Positions 33,395-45,326 of a stretch of 64,000 nucleotides of DNA are shown here, piece by piece; the stretch's first letter is position 1; every line of letters starts with the position of its first letter. The notes beneath the pieces were generated by a model. The model was not told the origin of the DNA and did no database searches. It saw only the letters and a program-made list of their open reading frames with translations. Source of the DNA: Thermothielavioides terrestris NRRL 8126 (lineage: Eukaryota; Ascomycota; Sordariomycetes; Sordariales; Chaetomiaceae). Made by a program: the position numbers and the translations under genes. Where the stretch lies: the NCBI RefSeq assembly GCF_000226115.1, contig NC_016458.1:8971501-9035500 (forward strand), in the 5' to 3' direction.

Positions 33395-34408
33395 TCACAG
33401 CCCAAAGAACTTCATGTCATCGCTCCCACGAATCGGCACCGTGTGTCCGACGCCCTGGGCATAAATGCCCACGAGATGGTCGCCCCAGGTGTAAGTCGTG
33501 TACCTGGCCTGCGGCGTGTTGGCCTGGGTGGTGTCGGGCTTGGTGTAGTCGTAGCCAAAGACGCCGCACCACTCCTTGATGGTCTCGTTGTAGTTGCTGG
33601 GGTAGAGCGTGGTGTCGGCCGAGCCGTGGTAGATCTGCATCTTGGGGCGCGAGCCGTTGTAGCCCGGATACATGTCGTGGACCATCTTGGCCCACACCTC
33701 GGGCGTGCTGTGGATCTGGCCGTTGGCGCAGGAGCTGTTCCACTGGTCGGTGCCGCCGGACTGGCTGTAGAAGCAGCCGGCAGGGGTACCGGAGTAGACG
33801 ATGCCTGCGGCGAACATCTCGGGGTACGTGGCCGCCATCACGTTCTACATACCGACCGCCGTTGCTGTCAGTAAAACAAAATTGGGCCGCCTAGGCGGGT
33901 ATTCATCATCGTCCAGGCTTACCGTCATCATGGCGCCAGACGACGAGCCGGTCACGAACACCTTGCTGGGGTCGCCGTTGTACTTGTTCAGCGTGTAGTT
34001 GACCATGTTGGCGATCGAGTTGCTGTCGCCGCCGCCGTTGTGCGTGAGGGCCGCCCTCGACGACACATCCCAGCAGGTGCCGCTGTAGGGGGACTCCGGA
34101 TAGATGACGATGAAACCCTTCTGGTCGGCCAGCTGGGCGTAGGGCGACCCGCTGTAGTATGCCTGGGCCGTGCCGGTGCAGTAGTGGATCGCCACGATGA
34201 TGGGCGGCTTCGCGGCCAGCTTGCTCGGCACGTAGATGTACATCTTGGTGTTCGAGCTATTGGGGCCGAAGTCATTGACCCGGGTGAGGGCAGCCTGAGC
34301 GCGCCTCAGCGGGGTGCTTGGCTGCATCAACTCATCGAATACGGGATGGGCCAAGACGCTGCTGCCCGCGAGGGCCAGAGCGGCCGAGATCTGGCTGAGG
34401 AGCTTCAT
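33395..34408 (-). CDS. Secreted CE1-family esterase (acetyl xylan/feruloyl esterase type)
   Basis: Two exons on the minus strand, 34408-33923 and 33844-33395, with a 78 bp intron, giving 311 residues. The first 20 residues form a signal peptide (KLLSQISAALALAGSSVLA). The alpha/beta-hydrolase core has the nucleophile elbow GSSSG (Ser156), an acid candidate in HGSAD (Asp239) and a histidine in GVGHTVP (His296), the expected catalytic triad. Cys residues at C77, C112, C184, C201 and C255 could form disulfides. No carbohydrate-binding module is visible. CE1 enzymes remove acetyl or feruloyl groups from xylan and are secreted by plant-biomass degraders. A PHB-depolymerase-like relative cannot be excluded. 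The upstream region shows no identified carbon-catabolite site that I would defend. Confidence 0.9.
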
Positions 34409-35838
34409 CGTCGCAGACTCACTACTCCGGAATGTCTAGTGATGGCTGAGGGTCAACACTTCACGGGGCCATGGGCCATGTCAGCCCTGATATACGTTTC
34501 CGCATTCCGGATGCTGTATGCCCCGGACGCAAACCCCGCAGGACATATATACCGTGTAAGATAGACATAATAGACTACTTCCCTTCCCCCGGTACCACGT
34601 TCTCGACAGTGCCGCCAGAGCGGGTACCTTACCTGAATGGACCGCTTCAGAAGACAGAGATGCAAGTCCAATCGGGAAACGATGAGACACTGGTGCCCAT
34701 TTTACCCGGACGCGGCCCTTGACTTGGCGTGGTACCCCGGATTTTGAGAAACAGAGGAGAGAGGGACCGGGAATCGGAACGGGAAGCAGATGGCACTTGG
34801 CTTTGAGGTGCCCATTTTAGATGGCCCTGGCGCGCTGGGCGCTGGTGAGTGCAGCAGCTCAGCGCACAGCAGTTGAACTGTATTCCGTACCCCCTCGGCG
34901 CTGTCTTGCAGGCCGGGAGTCCGCAGAGCCAGGGGCTAAACGGGAGTTAATCTGGGAAGAGACGAGCTGGGACTTAAAGTGGTCCCCGCCCAGATCCCCG
35001 ATATGGCCAGATCGCCAAGGAGGTGCTCGCTCCGTGGCTCGGAGGTCCTTCTGCGGTTTGTGTCCACAGTCATATATCATGGGCCCGGTGTGGGCCTGTC
35101 GGACGGACATGTTTCGGGAAAATGATCATCTACGTGACATTCCTTGCTGCGCCTATTCATGATTGGCGCGCGTGGATGCAAACCCGCGTCAAGGCTGGCG
35201 GGTGACAAAAAAGACCGAGAAGGACCTAACCAACTTACACAGCACAACCACTTCTGTTCTTGTGAATCTCGTGCAAATCTCTAAGCCCCCTCTACCGCCT
35301 CCGGTTCCCCCACAACAACTAACGGCACCGGCTTTTGAGTCCGCATCTGGCGATCCAACCGCCCCTCTCGCCTCGCCTTCTCAACCACGTCGCGCCCCTT
35401 GCGCAGCCTCGCCCGCCATCCCTCTACCCACCGCCACGCCAGCCTTGCCTCGCCAACAGCCTCGGCATACCTTGGCCAGTGGGGACTCCTGCCACTCCTG
35501 TCGCTGCTGCCACTCCGAGGGCCGGTGGCAGGCCCCGCGTGAACCGGGCTGGCCTGCGTGTTCACAGTCGCCGCCTTCCCACGCCCACGACCGTCATCAC
35601 CGCTCCCCTGCTCCTCGTCCGATCGGCCATCATCATGGTCCATCGAGACCTCGGCCGTGACCGAGAGGACGCTGGGCTAGATCAAAGTTTTCGGCCAGCA
35701 CGATGACCTCGCTGCTTGCGGATGAAGGGGTGCCGGCATGAGCCGGCCCCTGCACTCGCTGCTGCTGCTTCTGGGTTCGGTCTTGGCCCTGACCTTTACC
35801 ACCTGGACCCTGAAATGGAGCCGACTCCGCGCCACGGC
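34409..35838. other. Intergenic region upstream of the esterase gene
   Basis: This contains the esterase promoter (minus strand) and the 3' region of the large coiled-coil gene. A pyrimidine-rich plus-strand stretch at 35270-35640 and a 120-codon minus-strand frame at 35281-35643 are both low-complexity, and neither has a recognisable domain. Confidence 0.4.
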
Positions 35839-38800
35839 TCACGCTGCCGTCCCTTGCCGCGCCCGAGCGTGGTCAATTCTGACGATCGGGGGGCAGACGG
35901 CTCCGCGAGGGAAGGGAACTTCGCCCCGCGTCTTCTGGTCATCGGCGGCGGTCGGCGCGCCAAAAGCGGACATGGAGAATCGCTTTGGTTGCGCTGTCGG
36001 GGAGGGGCTTTCGGGTTCGCGCCGAGGAAGCTGCTGGTCGTCGGCGAGCCACGCGCCGCTGGAGGGCTGCGAGCCGATGGAGCTGGGCAGGGAGCGCCGG
36101 TCTGCGGCGCCCGTCGAGCTGGACCGGGGCTGTTCAGAGATACTGCGCATCTGCTGGAAGAGGCTGTCCGTTGTGGTGCCCTCGGTGGGGCTGCCGGTGT
36201 CCTGTCGGTTGGAGGGGCCTGCGGTTGCGGTGATCGGCTCTGAGGTCTCTACCCGCTGCCGTGGCGCCATGGGACTGACTGGCGTCTTGCTTTCTGTTTC
36301 ATCCCTGGGCGTGCCCCGTTGAGCAGATAGAACCGCGCTGTACGGCCGGACCTTGTGACGTGGTGATCCAGTTAAGAGCTGACTCTGAATTTCGGGTTCG
36401 ATCATGCTACCGTGACCGGTATGGCGTGGCGACGGAGGGGTGGATATCGTGCTGAGCGTGTGAAGGGACTGAGGTGTCCAGCCATCATTTGTACCCCATG
36501 GCATGCTTACGATGCCGTCCCGGGTTGTCAAGGTGTCCGGCGTCACGCAATCCGACGAGAAGAGGGACTCGTGTTCGACAGGGGTCTCAGGTCGCCTCTG
36601 ATCTCGCTGGTTCGCAAAGAGACCCTGACTGGATAATAATGTCTGCGGCCGTTGGGTCGACTTGGTTCTTGGAGGAGGCATTGTGCTTGTTCCCTCCTCG
36701 CTGGCAAAGTAGTTGCTAACAGCCCCAACCCAGCTTCTACTCCGGGCGCGGACCTCGGGAGATGTTGTGATTTCGATTGAGGTTTCGGGAGCTCTTCGCT
36801 CTGCTTGGCTGGTGCCCACGTAGCGCTCTACCATCTCCCTTGGATCTTCCGGGCTTGACCGCGAGACAGGTGTACTTTGTTGACCGGCTTGGACGTTCTC
36901 TGCGACTGTGGCTCTTGGAGGCAGGGCCGGCAACTCCTCGCTTCGTTCGTCATCGTCGTCAAAAAGCTCGTGGGCGCCGTGAACGGGGGTGGTGTCCTGG
37001 TGTCCCAACTCGCACTGCCGCACGCTATCCCCTTCATAATGCTGACTACCCAAGTAATCGTCGTCGAGGCCCAAGCTCCGGTGATCGTCTGTCTGTTCTT
37101 GACTAATTGCTCCCAGGGATCGGTGAGACGGCAACGGCGTAACGAATTGCTGGGAGTCGGTGTCAGTATCGTCGTCCTGTGGATACTGACCCTGAGCCTC
37201 GCAATATTCCTCCCTGGTGTTTGCTAAGAAATCATGCACATCACTCTCAAGTCCGGTCAACCTCCCCTGGTCATGGTCCGCACCCCTCCAAGCGCCAGGG
37301 GCTTCAGTATTCGCTGGTTGCCAAGCATCTGCAACGGAATCTGACTGTTGAGAAGAGGAATAGCTTGTTTCCATGTCCTCGTCGCTTTTTATGCGCTCTT
37401 CAATCCCTTGTTGCTGAGAGTCTTCGTGGGGTTTTGGACTGGCCGGCGCCGTTGGCTTCTCGGCGGCCGTGTGTCGTGCAGTCTCCTCGATGTCAGCCTC
37501 CGTACTCGTTCCCGGTCCACGATCAGGTTGGTGAAGGCCACCCGACGCTTGATTGGCTTCGTCACGCAGCACCAGGTCAGAATCCCCATGTCCGCTGAGA
37601 TCGTCTTCTTGGATGTAGCTCTCCTGAGCTCGTCCGTCGGCTCCTTCGGACAGATCGCTTGATGTCCAGCTTACGTCCTCCAGATGCGGAAGAGAAACAG
37701 GACCCGATACTTCTGAATCATGCGGATACGGGTTTCCAATCGGCTGTGCCTCGACCGGCGGAGAGGTGGACGGGATCTCTTCGCGGTCTGAGACATCGCT
37801 TTGTCGAGGAGCCTGGCTAGCTTGGGTTGTTGGAACAGACACAGCAGGATTATCTTCGAGAACTTTGCATCTGGGAGACAGAGTATCCTGTGCAGCATCG
37901 AGAGCACTTCCTACCACACTTTGTTCGGGTAGGTCGCTGTCCGCTTCTTGGTCGGCCAGGTCCATGACGCTGGTCAGGGGCTCTCCCGCTTGTGTCGACA
38001 TCTTCTCGTCCAGGGACCCGCTTTCGTAATGGGCGTCATGGGCAGTAGGGGACGTTCGCCCAGCAATATCCGACCTTCGAGGGCTAAGCTCAACGGTCTT
38101 CTTTTCTCCACCGGGCTCCGAAGTATCAGCTCCATGGCTCACGGTGCCAGGGAGACTCGTAACCCTATCTTGTGGAACAACGGCTCTCGCATCGGCCTTC
38201 AAGCCCTCATCGTCCCCATACATCTCTAATCGAGCCGAATCGGGTCCTTTTGCGGCGCGCGTCTCATCGGCTGGACCGCTAGCACTGGGCTCTGGCTCAA
38301 CCGGGCTCAGGGCAGTGGCTGCCATGATTGGTGTTTCCTTGAGCGGTGCCATCTCAGGAGCTTCCTCGTGGACCATATTGAGGGGCTCCGAGAACTCGCG
38401 GGATTTACGGAGGTCTCCCTGCGGTTCACGGATGACGCCGCAGAACTCGAACCCGTAGACCGCCGGAGACTGCTCGGGTCCTGGGAGTTCATTGTCGACA
38501 CGCTGTGTCGATGAATCCAGCTCGGCGGTGCCTGTGTCGACTTGCGGCTCTCGGCTGGTCGTATCCTCGTGTCTTGCCAGGAAAGGTGCGTGAGGCTCTG
38601 TCTGCGATGCCTCATCCGCGTCGGGTGGATTCTGATATTGCTTTTGCTCGACCAAGGACGTCGAGTGGCTGAGACGTCCCGCATTCCTTGAGGATTCCAG
38701 TTGTGCGATCGGCAGAGAATGTGGAGGAGCGCTTTGTCTCGCGGGTTTCCTCGGCCTGGTCAAGGCAGTGGGTAGTGTTAGAAGTGTGCTCTCCAGTTGC

Positions 38801-39333
38801 TCCTCAATCAGACGGTTGAGTTCCTTATAGATCGCAAATGTTAGGCTCGGAATCCGTGTTTGCGTCACATGGCTCGAATCGTTCGCACTTACCCTTCTCC
38901 TCTCCTGCAGTGCTTCAAGTTTCTCGCGAGCCTGGGCGATGGCCACCCGAGCCTCCTCTTCGACCTGGTTCATCAAACGGTCCGTTTCCTGCTCAACTTT
39001 CTCGGTATCTTCCGTAAGCTTTCTATCTCGGGCCGCGTCTTCCTCTCGATTCCTTTGGGCCATCTTCTGGTCTTCTTCCTGCCTCCGTCTTGCGCGCTCC
39101 TCGTCCTCCTTCCTTCGCCACTCCGCGAGCGCCTCACGCTCTGCCTTCCGCTTCCGGCCCAAGAACTCGGACTCGGAAAGAAACGCAGAGGACAAAGCCT
39201 GGATGGCGTCATCGCGCCGTTTTTCCAGCTCGTAAAGTTTGGTATCGTGGACCGTGTGGTCAAGTGATGCAAGAGTGGCATGTAAGCTTGCTAGGATCTC
39301 TTGCATCTGCGTGAGGAGCGCGGAGACGTCCAT
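35839..39333 (-). CDS. Large coiled-coil and intrinsically disordered protein, unknown function
   Basis: A single open minus-strand frame of 1164 codons. Residues about 45-145 are a strongly charged coiled coil (RRKEDEERARRRQEEDQKMA). The remaining 1000 residues are rich in Ser, Pro, Glu, Asp and Thr without a folded domain I can name. Inside the frame, 38892-38824 on the minus strand reads as a canonical 69 nt intron (donor GTAAGT, branch CTAAC, acceptor TATAAG). Removing it keeps the frame and would give 1141 residues without the segment VSANDSSHVTQTRIPSLTF. The N-terminal part, MDVSALLTQMQEILASLHAT, is helical. A scaffold-type role is possible but not shown. The length of the disordered region makes the annotation hard to confirm by homology. 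Confidence 0.7.
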   Translation of the reverse strand: MDVSALLTQMQEILASLHATLASLDHTVHDTKLYELEKRRDDAIQALSSAFLSESEFLGRKRKAEREALAEWRRKEDEERARRRQEEDQKMAQRNREEDAARDRKLTEDTEKVEQETDRLMNQVEEEARVAIAQAREKLEALQERRRVSANDSSHVTQTRIPSLTFAIYKELNRLIEEQLESTLLTLPTALTRPRKPARQSAPPHSLPIAQLESSRNAGRLSHSTSLVEQKQYQNPPDADEASQTEPHAPFLARHEDTTSREPQVDTGTAELDSSTQRVDNELPGPEQSPAVYGFEFCGVIREPQGDLRKSREFSEPLNMVHEEAPEMAPLKETPIMAATALSPVEPEPSASGPADETRAAKGPDSARLEMYGDDEGLKADARAVVPQDRVTSLPGTVSHGADTSEPGGEKKTVELSPRRSDIAGRTSPTAHDAHYESGSLDEKMSTQAGEPLTSVMDLADQEADSDLPEQSVVGSALDAAQDTLSPRCKVLEDNPAVSVPTTQASQAPRQSDVSDREEIPSTSPPVEAQPIGNPYPHDSEVSGPVSLPHLEDVSWTSSDLSEGADGRAQESYIQEDDLSGHGDSDLVLRDEANQASGGLHQPDRGPGTSTEADIEETARHTAAEKPTAPASPKPHEDSQQQGIEERIKSDEDMETSYSSSQQSDSVADAWQPANTEAPGAWRGADHDQGRLTGLESDVHDFLANTREEYCEAQGQYPQDDDTDTDSQQFVTPLPSHRSLGAISQEQTDDHRSLGLDDDYLGSQHYEGDSVRQCELGHQDTTPVHGAHELFDDDDERSEELPALPPRATVAENVQAGQQSTPVSRSSPEDPREMVERYVGTSQAERRAPETSIEITTSPEVRARSRSWVGAVSNYFASEEGTSTMPPPRTKSTQRPQTLLSSQGLFANQRDQRRPETPVEHESLFSSDCVTPDTLTTRDGIVSMPWGTNDGWTPQSLHTLSTISTPPSPRHTGHGSMIEPEIQSQLLTGSPRHKVRPYSAVLSAQRGTPRDETESKTPVSPMAPRQRVETSEPITATAGPSNRQDTGSPTEGTTTDSLFQQMRSISEQPRSSSTGAADRRSLPSSIGSQPSSGAWLADDQQLPRREPESPSPTAQPKRFSMSAFGAPTAADDQKTRGEVPFPRGAVCPPIVRIDHARARQGTAA

Positions 39334-40628
39334 CGTGGGCCCCGTGCCGACCGGATGTGCGACGAAGGATAGGCGTAGAAGAAAGGGGCGGGAAGGGGGA
39401 CGCTGGGACTACCACTTTCTGCGGACCAACTGATTTATCGGCGTCGCAGTTGCCCTTCCCCTAATGATGCACAGCTTCTTGAGAGCAACGGCTCTACGGA
39501 GATATGACGGCTAGCGGTGCGGTGACACGCTGGGCGGCCAAAGGCCGCCGTGGACGTTTTATCGTAGACCACCGCCCACAAGCGGGTTGAAGCAAACAAT
39601 ATGATGGTCCCGGAACAGGCGGATGTGTTAGTTCCTCAATGCAGACAGCAGCACTGCCGGGACAAATCTGCCAAGCCAACAGCTAAGTACAAGACTCCGG
39701 CGAGGGGAAAAGCCCACAATGACGCGGGGAAGGTTGGCTAGAACAGTTCGAACAAAGTAGACAAACCAACGCAATCTTCGGCCGTGATGTTGAGGCGATG
39801 ATCGGACCTCCACATTGTGACGTTGGACCTTCGAGCTGGACAACTGCTCCCCACAAGTTTGCCCGCCCGCTCGTCAGCGCGCACATGCCAGTTGGTTGGC
39901 CGTTGGTTGGCTATCAGTCAGCCCTGTGTACTACGTGGTCCGGCCCTCCCGGCTTGGAGCAGGAGAGTGCCCGCTTTGTGGATTCCGATGACACAGGAAG
40001 GCGACCCTCAGAACCGGGGATGCCGGCCGAAATGTGGCATGCCATTACTGAGCTTTCGAACAGACGAAGCGGCGGCCTGGCACCTCATGAGGCTTGGGGA
40101 TCTCGCTGGCCGTTAGGGAGCTGCTTGCTGGAAGAATAATCCAGGAGTTCCCCGACCAGGAACACAGGACAAACGAAGTGGCCATGTGCCATATCCCGAC
40201 GACCGGGATCACCCCAGGCGTTCACGATGATGCACGGACGTGCCTGTTTGCCATAGTGGTCGCATTTCCAGGTTCCGCTCCGGCTTTCCTGGCTGGAGCA
40301 GCTCTTGCGACAGGTCGGATGGGGCTGGTAGGCTAACTTGGTTTGCCGCTTCCTTCCCTTCATCCTTCAAAGCGCACAATCACCGCTTGGACTTACCGCG
40401 TCTATTGTTGCAGGAATATAAAACTAGGTAGATGGACGTCCTCGTCGAGTGCGCCTTTCTCTCCGGGCAGTATTGAAGGCCCTCTTCTTCAAGTCTGGAA
40501 TGTCCTTAACTCATTTCTTCAGTTCAGGATCGTCCTTAGCCACAGGAGAGAGGTAGTTCGAGGCGGTTCTTGGTTGAGGCGCGTTCCAATTCACTGTTAC
40601 TGTCAAAAGTGCACCGAGGAAAGCAACC
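39334..40628. other. Intergenic between large coiled-coil gene and F-box gene
   Basis: Both flanking genes are on the minus strand. The frames inside are short and contain no domain. Confidence 0.45.
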
Positions 40629-41876
40629 TTAACCGTCTTCAACCCCCCATCGCTCCCTCACTATGCCAGGAGGATACACAACCATATCCCGTTTCGGAAT
40701 CTCAAAGTCGCCTGGGACCCGAGTCGTCCAGTCCCGTGTAAGGGCGATCCACTTCCAGTCCTGTATGTCGCGACACGGCCCCAGCTGATGGTAGGATGTG
40801 ATCGTAACTCTCCAGCCGTCGACGAGGGGCCCAACGTCATCCTGGTGGATGTTCCAGATCAGTGGCCGACGCCCCTATTAGCACAGCATACCTTTCAGGC
40901 ATACATACCTCGGTGTCTGAAGTACTGTATATACTGTCAGAGCGATGCATCTCACGCACCTCAGCCGTCTCAATGGTGATTGTGTAGTCAGTTAAGCACT
41001 CGACGCAAGCCCTCGTTACATTTCGGCAAGCCCGTAATAGCGCTAGTCCATTCGGCGGCTTCTTCACCTCCGGCATAGGGTCCCTCCCATTACGGGCCTT
41101 GTAAAGGATCCTGGTGGCCGAATCCGAGCCCACATGAATGCAGATATGGTAGTGTCCCTCGTCGATGGCGTCTCGAACTATCGAGGCTCTGCCTTCCAGA
41201 ACGTGCGATATGCGGAGAAAGAGCTCGTTGCCCACGACCCGAGCGGAGGGGATCTGCCGCCAGGGTGGGCCTGCATCCCAGCTGTATCCCCAAGCGGGCT
41301 CGGTGAGGCTATCTAAGGGAAGGCCATGAGAGGGACCGTAGAAGTGCCGGTTCATAACAAGCCGTGCAAGGAAGTGATACCTGTTAGATGGCCACAGTTA
41401 GAGGGCGCAAAACCTCGAATATAAATGTATAGAGCATACAGCTTATACGGATAGCCCCTCCAGTTAGGATCAAAGGCCCATGCTTTGTAGTAGCGAAAGC
41501 GATTGCACTCCAATATAGGCCATGAGGGCGAGAAGAGATGTAGTTGGCAACAGGCGGAGCAGTAAACAAAGCGGTCGCCAAGATCTTTTTCAAGCAGCGC
41601 TAAGATGCCAACCCGACACTTGACGTGGACTTTGGCAACCTCCTTTGCCAATGCAAGGCGGAGATGTTTGCAAGTGAGCGAGAGCGCGACAATGGATTCA
41701 GGTGATGAAGAGAGCTGCGCCGCAATGGACAGGAGGAGCTCGACCGGCAGCCTGAGAAGCCCTACCGGCGGCAGACTTGGGGGCGTTTCCGGTGCTGGTG
41801 TCGGCGTTGGTGTCGGTATCGGCGTCGGACCTGGAGACGACGAGGATCTATGGAGGTGAGACAATCTCTGACCCAT
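40629..41876 (-). CDS. F-box protein
   Basis: Three exons on the minus strand: 41876-41440, 41380-40909 and 40841-40629, giving 373 residues. Introns are 60 bp (donor GTATGC, branch ATCTAAC) and 67 bp (donor GTATGT, branch CTAAT, acceptor CACCAG). Residues about 40-76 form an F-box (LLRLPVELLLSIAAQLSSS then LTCKHLRLAL), preceded by a Pro/Thr repeat. F-box proteins link substrates to SCF ubiquitin ligase through Skp1. The rest holds Cys-rich stretches (CSACCQLHLF; CRNVTRACVECLTDY), then exon 3 with WRVTITSYHQLGPC and WKWIAL, which I have seen at the end of fungal F-box-only proteins. An upstream in-frame ATG at 41963 would add 29 residues. The last exon (71 codons) is easily missed because exon 2 stays open through the intron. 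Confidence 0.82.
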
Positions 41877-42634
41877 GGCGGACGACGTCGGATAGGCCCT
41901 GGAAACAAGAAAGGGTTGTTGAGAATTCCCGCAGACACAGCGTTTCTCGATGGAAGATAACAAATTTCAACACAGGTCATGATGTGATTATGATGGCCTG
42001 TAAACAAGGTCTGTGAGCATGAATGGGACCTCCACATCGTTCACCGTTCGCTTGAGCGGCCCCACAGTCGTGAGGGCGGGAAGCTCGTGTGGCACTGCCT
42101 TGGATGATCCCTGAGCACTGGGTGGCAAATCGCGACTCGTTACACCTTCAAGATCTTTTCATCGTACACATGGGCTAGTAAGGTTTGAGACCGTTTCAGA
42201 AGTGACCGGGATATTCGCACCGGCTGTGAATACTCCTGAGGGAATTGTGTTTTAACTGATCAATTTTCAAAATGAGTTTTGTTATCAACAGGCTCATGAT
42301 AAAAAGGGAATTGAGGCTAGGCTTCAACACATGAGACGGCCGTCCGGCGCAAATGTGACAGTAATGCCCACTGGTTGTAATATTGATGCCAACTAGTAGC
42401 CGAATGTCTCTCAGCGTTGCGTTGTGTTAAATAAAATAAAATAGTATGTACCAATGTAGTGCCAGGAGTATGTAGCTAACAGAGGTGCCGCTGGCAGTCA
42501 CCCCTGTGCCGTGCCAACACACCGAACCCTGAACCGCTGCTGATGTATTGTGTCAAACAAACGTGCTCTTCCAGAGCATGCTGTATAACGATGTAAAAAG
42601 AACAAAATATGCACAGGCCCTTCGCCACAGATGC
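41877..42634. other. Intergenic, moderately AT-rich
   Basis: The stretch 42160-42500 is AT-richer than its surroundings (AAATAAAATAAAATAG near 42429). It contains no supported gene and probably holds the F-box promoter and the 3' UTR of the membrane protein gene. Confidence 0.4.
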
Positions 42635-43695
42635 TCAGAACCTTGCGACAGCAGCCTTGGCAGCAACGGCCACCCTCCTTCTGTGCGCCTCCCTGAACTG
42701 GTACCGCTCATAGGTGCCAAATCCATAGGCAACAAGCCCCAGGAGAAGCCAGACGCTGGTGATGATGAGGCCGATGGGGAAAATCATGAGCTGGATACCG
42801 GGCAACACAAAGGCGACGGTGCCGTTCTTGAGCCCAGCGAGCTGGTCGTTGACGGCGAGCTGGGCAAGGAGAAGATTGCTCATGACCACATCCTTCGAGA
42901 AGACGCCGGTGACGAAGGCAGCTTCATTAGAGGAAACGTTGGTGCTGACCGTCTGGCCGTTGCCGTTGGTGGCCTTGAGCGTGACGATGGGCATGACGAG
43001 AGCTTGCCATTGGGCCCTTGCAGGCAAAGTTAGCAACAGGGAAACCTTCCGGTTGGGTTCTCGGCCAGGTAGCCTGAGACTCACATGCTCACTTGGCCCG
43101 TCATCTTGTCCTTGTCGACCTGCCCGACGAACATGTACGACTGCAACAGCGGAAGATCCGTGCCGTTGCCGTTGTCTTGCCTGGCCCTGAGTCTCACTGC
43201 AGAGGCCGCACTGGCATTTTTGACCTCGGAGACCGATGCTCCCTGGTAGCTGAGCTCGACTTGTATCTGGTCTTGCGGAATGCCCTGGAAATCGCCGGTG
43301 GGAGGGCTGAGTTGGAACAGTCTCAGGTCGGCCTCGAACGCGCCCGTCTCGTTGTTGAGCAGCGGCAGGTTGTAACACACGCAAGTGCCCGACGGATTCG
43401 ACGCTGTATGCAGACTTCTCAGCGAGTCCTGGCAGGCAGCATTCACCTGGGTGTTCCACGCGTTCAGGTCGATGCTCCCGTCGGATTTCAGTGGGGTTCC
43501 GCTGTTCATGGTTTGCCTCGTCTCCAGATATGCCCGCGTCTCCAGGCTTGCCATGGCCGATTCTTCCAGACTCCGTTCCACCGTCCGGCCGTTGCGCGTC
43601 AAGCCCTCCATAACCAGGTCCCCAATTCCGGCCTGCGCCCCTATCGCCAGGAGGGAGGAGACGAGCGTCCTCTGCCAAAGCATTTTTGCGTGCAT
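42635..43695 (-). CDS. Type I membrane glycoprotein, unknown function
   Basis: Two exons on the minus strand, 43695-43085 and 43016-42635, with a 68 bp intron (donor GTGAGT, branch GCTAAC, acceptor GCAAG), giving 330 residues. An alternative ATG four codons downstream (43683) would begin the signal peptide directly (MLWQRTLVSSLLAIGAQA). The luminal or extracellular part has several N-glycosylation sequons (NETG, NASA, NGTD, NVSS, NGTV) and a CVCYN motif. A single C-terminal hydrophobic helix (LMIFPIGLIITSVWLLLGLV) is followed by a basic cytoplasmic tail (RYQFREAHRRR). The layout is typical of a cell-surface or secretory-pathway membrane protein of filamentous fungi. I do not recognise a domain. 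Confidence 0.78.
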
Positions 43696-45296
43696 GTGTG
43701 CGCAGCCCTGTAACTTCCACCTCTTCGTCCTGGTTTACCCAGTCGTCCTTCAGATTAACTTGTGCCCCCCCGCGCCTCGACCAGTCGTTACGGTAATGGT
43801 GAAAAGGGGCGCTGCCGATTCCTGCCGCCAGGTCACTCTCCCCGCAGGCTGGTGGTGATTAACTCGATGTATCCAAATGTATCCAAGAGAGAATGGTCGA
43901 AGAGAAGCGGGACCCGCCCGGTGAAGGGAAGGACGTTCGTTTCTTTGCCCTCTTCCAGACGACAGAGAGAAAGATTGTGAACGCCGCGCGACGAAGGCGG
44001 GGGAGAGAAGAGAGAATGCAAGACCCGAAACGGGAGGCTAGAGAAGCGGAACCAAGTGATTAAGCAGCCGGAGGACAGAATTATGCAAGGGAAATCGAGC
44101 CGGTCAGGATCTGGAACGTGGCCTGACTCGGCGAAGCGAATGACAAGGTCTTGGAAACCAAAGCAGGGGAGAGCATGATGTTTGGTGACAACGGGGGGAT
44201 GGAGTACTGTGTATATGGACGCATGGGGACCAAAGACGGGATGGGAAGGTCTGGCCCAATGACATGGCACAGGACGGCCCCGACTCGCCCGGCTTGGCGC
44301 CGGACAGCCAACCGGGGAACAGCTTTGTCGGCTCAGTGGAGGCCAAGCTAAAACGCTGGGCGCCGAAGAATGGTGGAAACAGGCAGCGTGGGGTGCTGAC
44401 CTGACACGGGCGGAGTGTCACTCTGGAACATTTTGCACAGCGCTTGCCAGCGAAAGGCAAAAACTCGTACGAGGTTTCCCTGCCATTCGCAACAACGGGG
44501 ATGGGCCACTGTGTGATCGCCGTCCAGAGGTGCGACGAGAAGCGCAGTGCGGTCGGTGTCGGATCGACCTGATGAGACGCCGTGGCCCGGGGTCTGCTGC
44601 AAAGGGTGGCCATTCTTCGCCATCCATTGGTCGTGGCCGGGGTCTGGGGTTGGGCCAGCCAGAACCCCAGGAGACCGTTGCATTGATTAAGGCGCCCGAC
44701 ATATGAACACAGGCCATATGAATCGCTGGCTGGCGGGAAAAAAAAAGGGAGAAAAAAAGAGGGAACACAGAACAGAGGAAACCATGTGCCACAAGCTCCT
44801 TTCCGCAACCAGCGCTTTGCTTTCCGGTTGTCGCGACGCCTTTGCTGGCTATCGAGATTACGAAAGAGGCTTGCAAAGGGAAGTTGGGTTTTCGATGAGG
44901 TGTGGGTCGGGCAGGACTTCCGATCTGGCCTTGCGGTTTTACCTAAGATTAACTAACGCAGTTAAGTAATAAGTTTAAGTTAATTAACCTACACTATTCC
45001 AGAATCGGATTGGGCGCGCCTGGTCTTGCCCCTGTCTCGCCTGCAACCCGGAGCATCTGGCCTCGCCAGCCAATGGATCGATGGGCCGCTCGAGATTGCG
45101 GATAACCACTGCCACTTCTTGCTTCGAAGGCTTCCGTTTCATTTTGCGGTGCGTTTGGTTTCGAAGAGGCTGTCGGGCGCTTACGCAATAGTGTAGCTCA
45201 TTTGGGAGGCTCACTACCGACTGTTACTGCGCAGTCAACTCACACAGCGTCGTACAGCACGGAATAATCCGACGGAGTACATCCCATGGGTTATTC
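43696..45296. other. Non-coding stretch before the repeat block
   Basis: It contains the membrane protein promoter. No frame with a domain is seen. The sequence turns AT-rich and TTAA-rich near 44943-45000. A minus-strand 235-codon frame at 44104-44808 has no domain and strongly biased composition. Confidence 0.4.
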
Positions 45297-45326
45297 TTAA
45301 AGAGGTCCCGCCAAGACTAATTTCGG
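45297..45326 (+). repeat. Left terminal inverted repeat
   Basis: Thirty bases that match the right end of the element perfectly in reverse complement. Confidence 0.9.

Noticed and set aside
35281..35643. 120-codon minus-strand frame downstream of the large coiled-coil gene
   Set aside because: Considered as a last exon of that gene; the only matching splice pair would give a 33 nt intron, below the size of any other intron here, and the sequence has no domain.
35738..36322. Plus-strand frame starting with a signal-peptide-like hydrophobic run
   Set aside because: Most of it is antisense to the large coiled-coil gene, and the similarity to a signal peptide comes from the complement of Gln/Lys-rich codons.
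44104..44808. 235-codon minus-strand frame
   Set aside because: No domain, and overlapping frames of similar length on the same strand; typical of GC-rich non-coding sequence.
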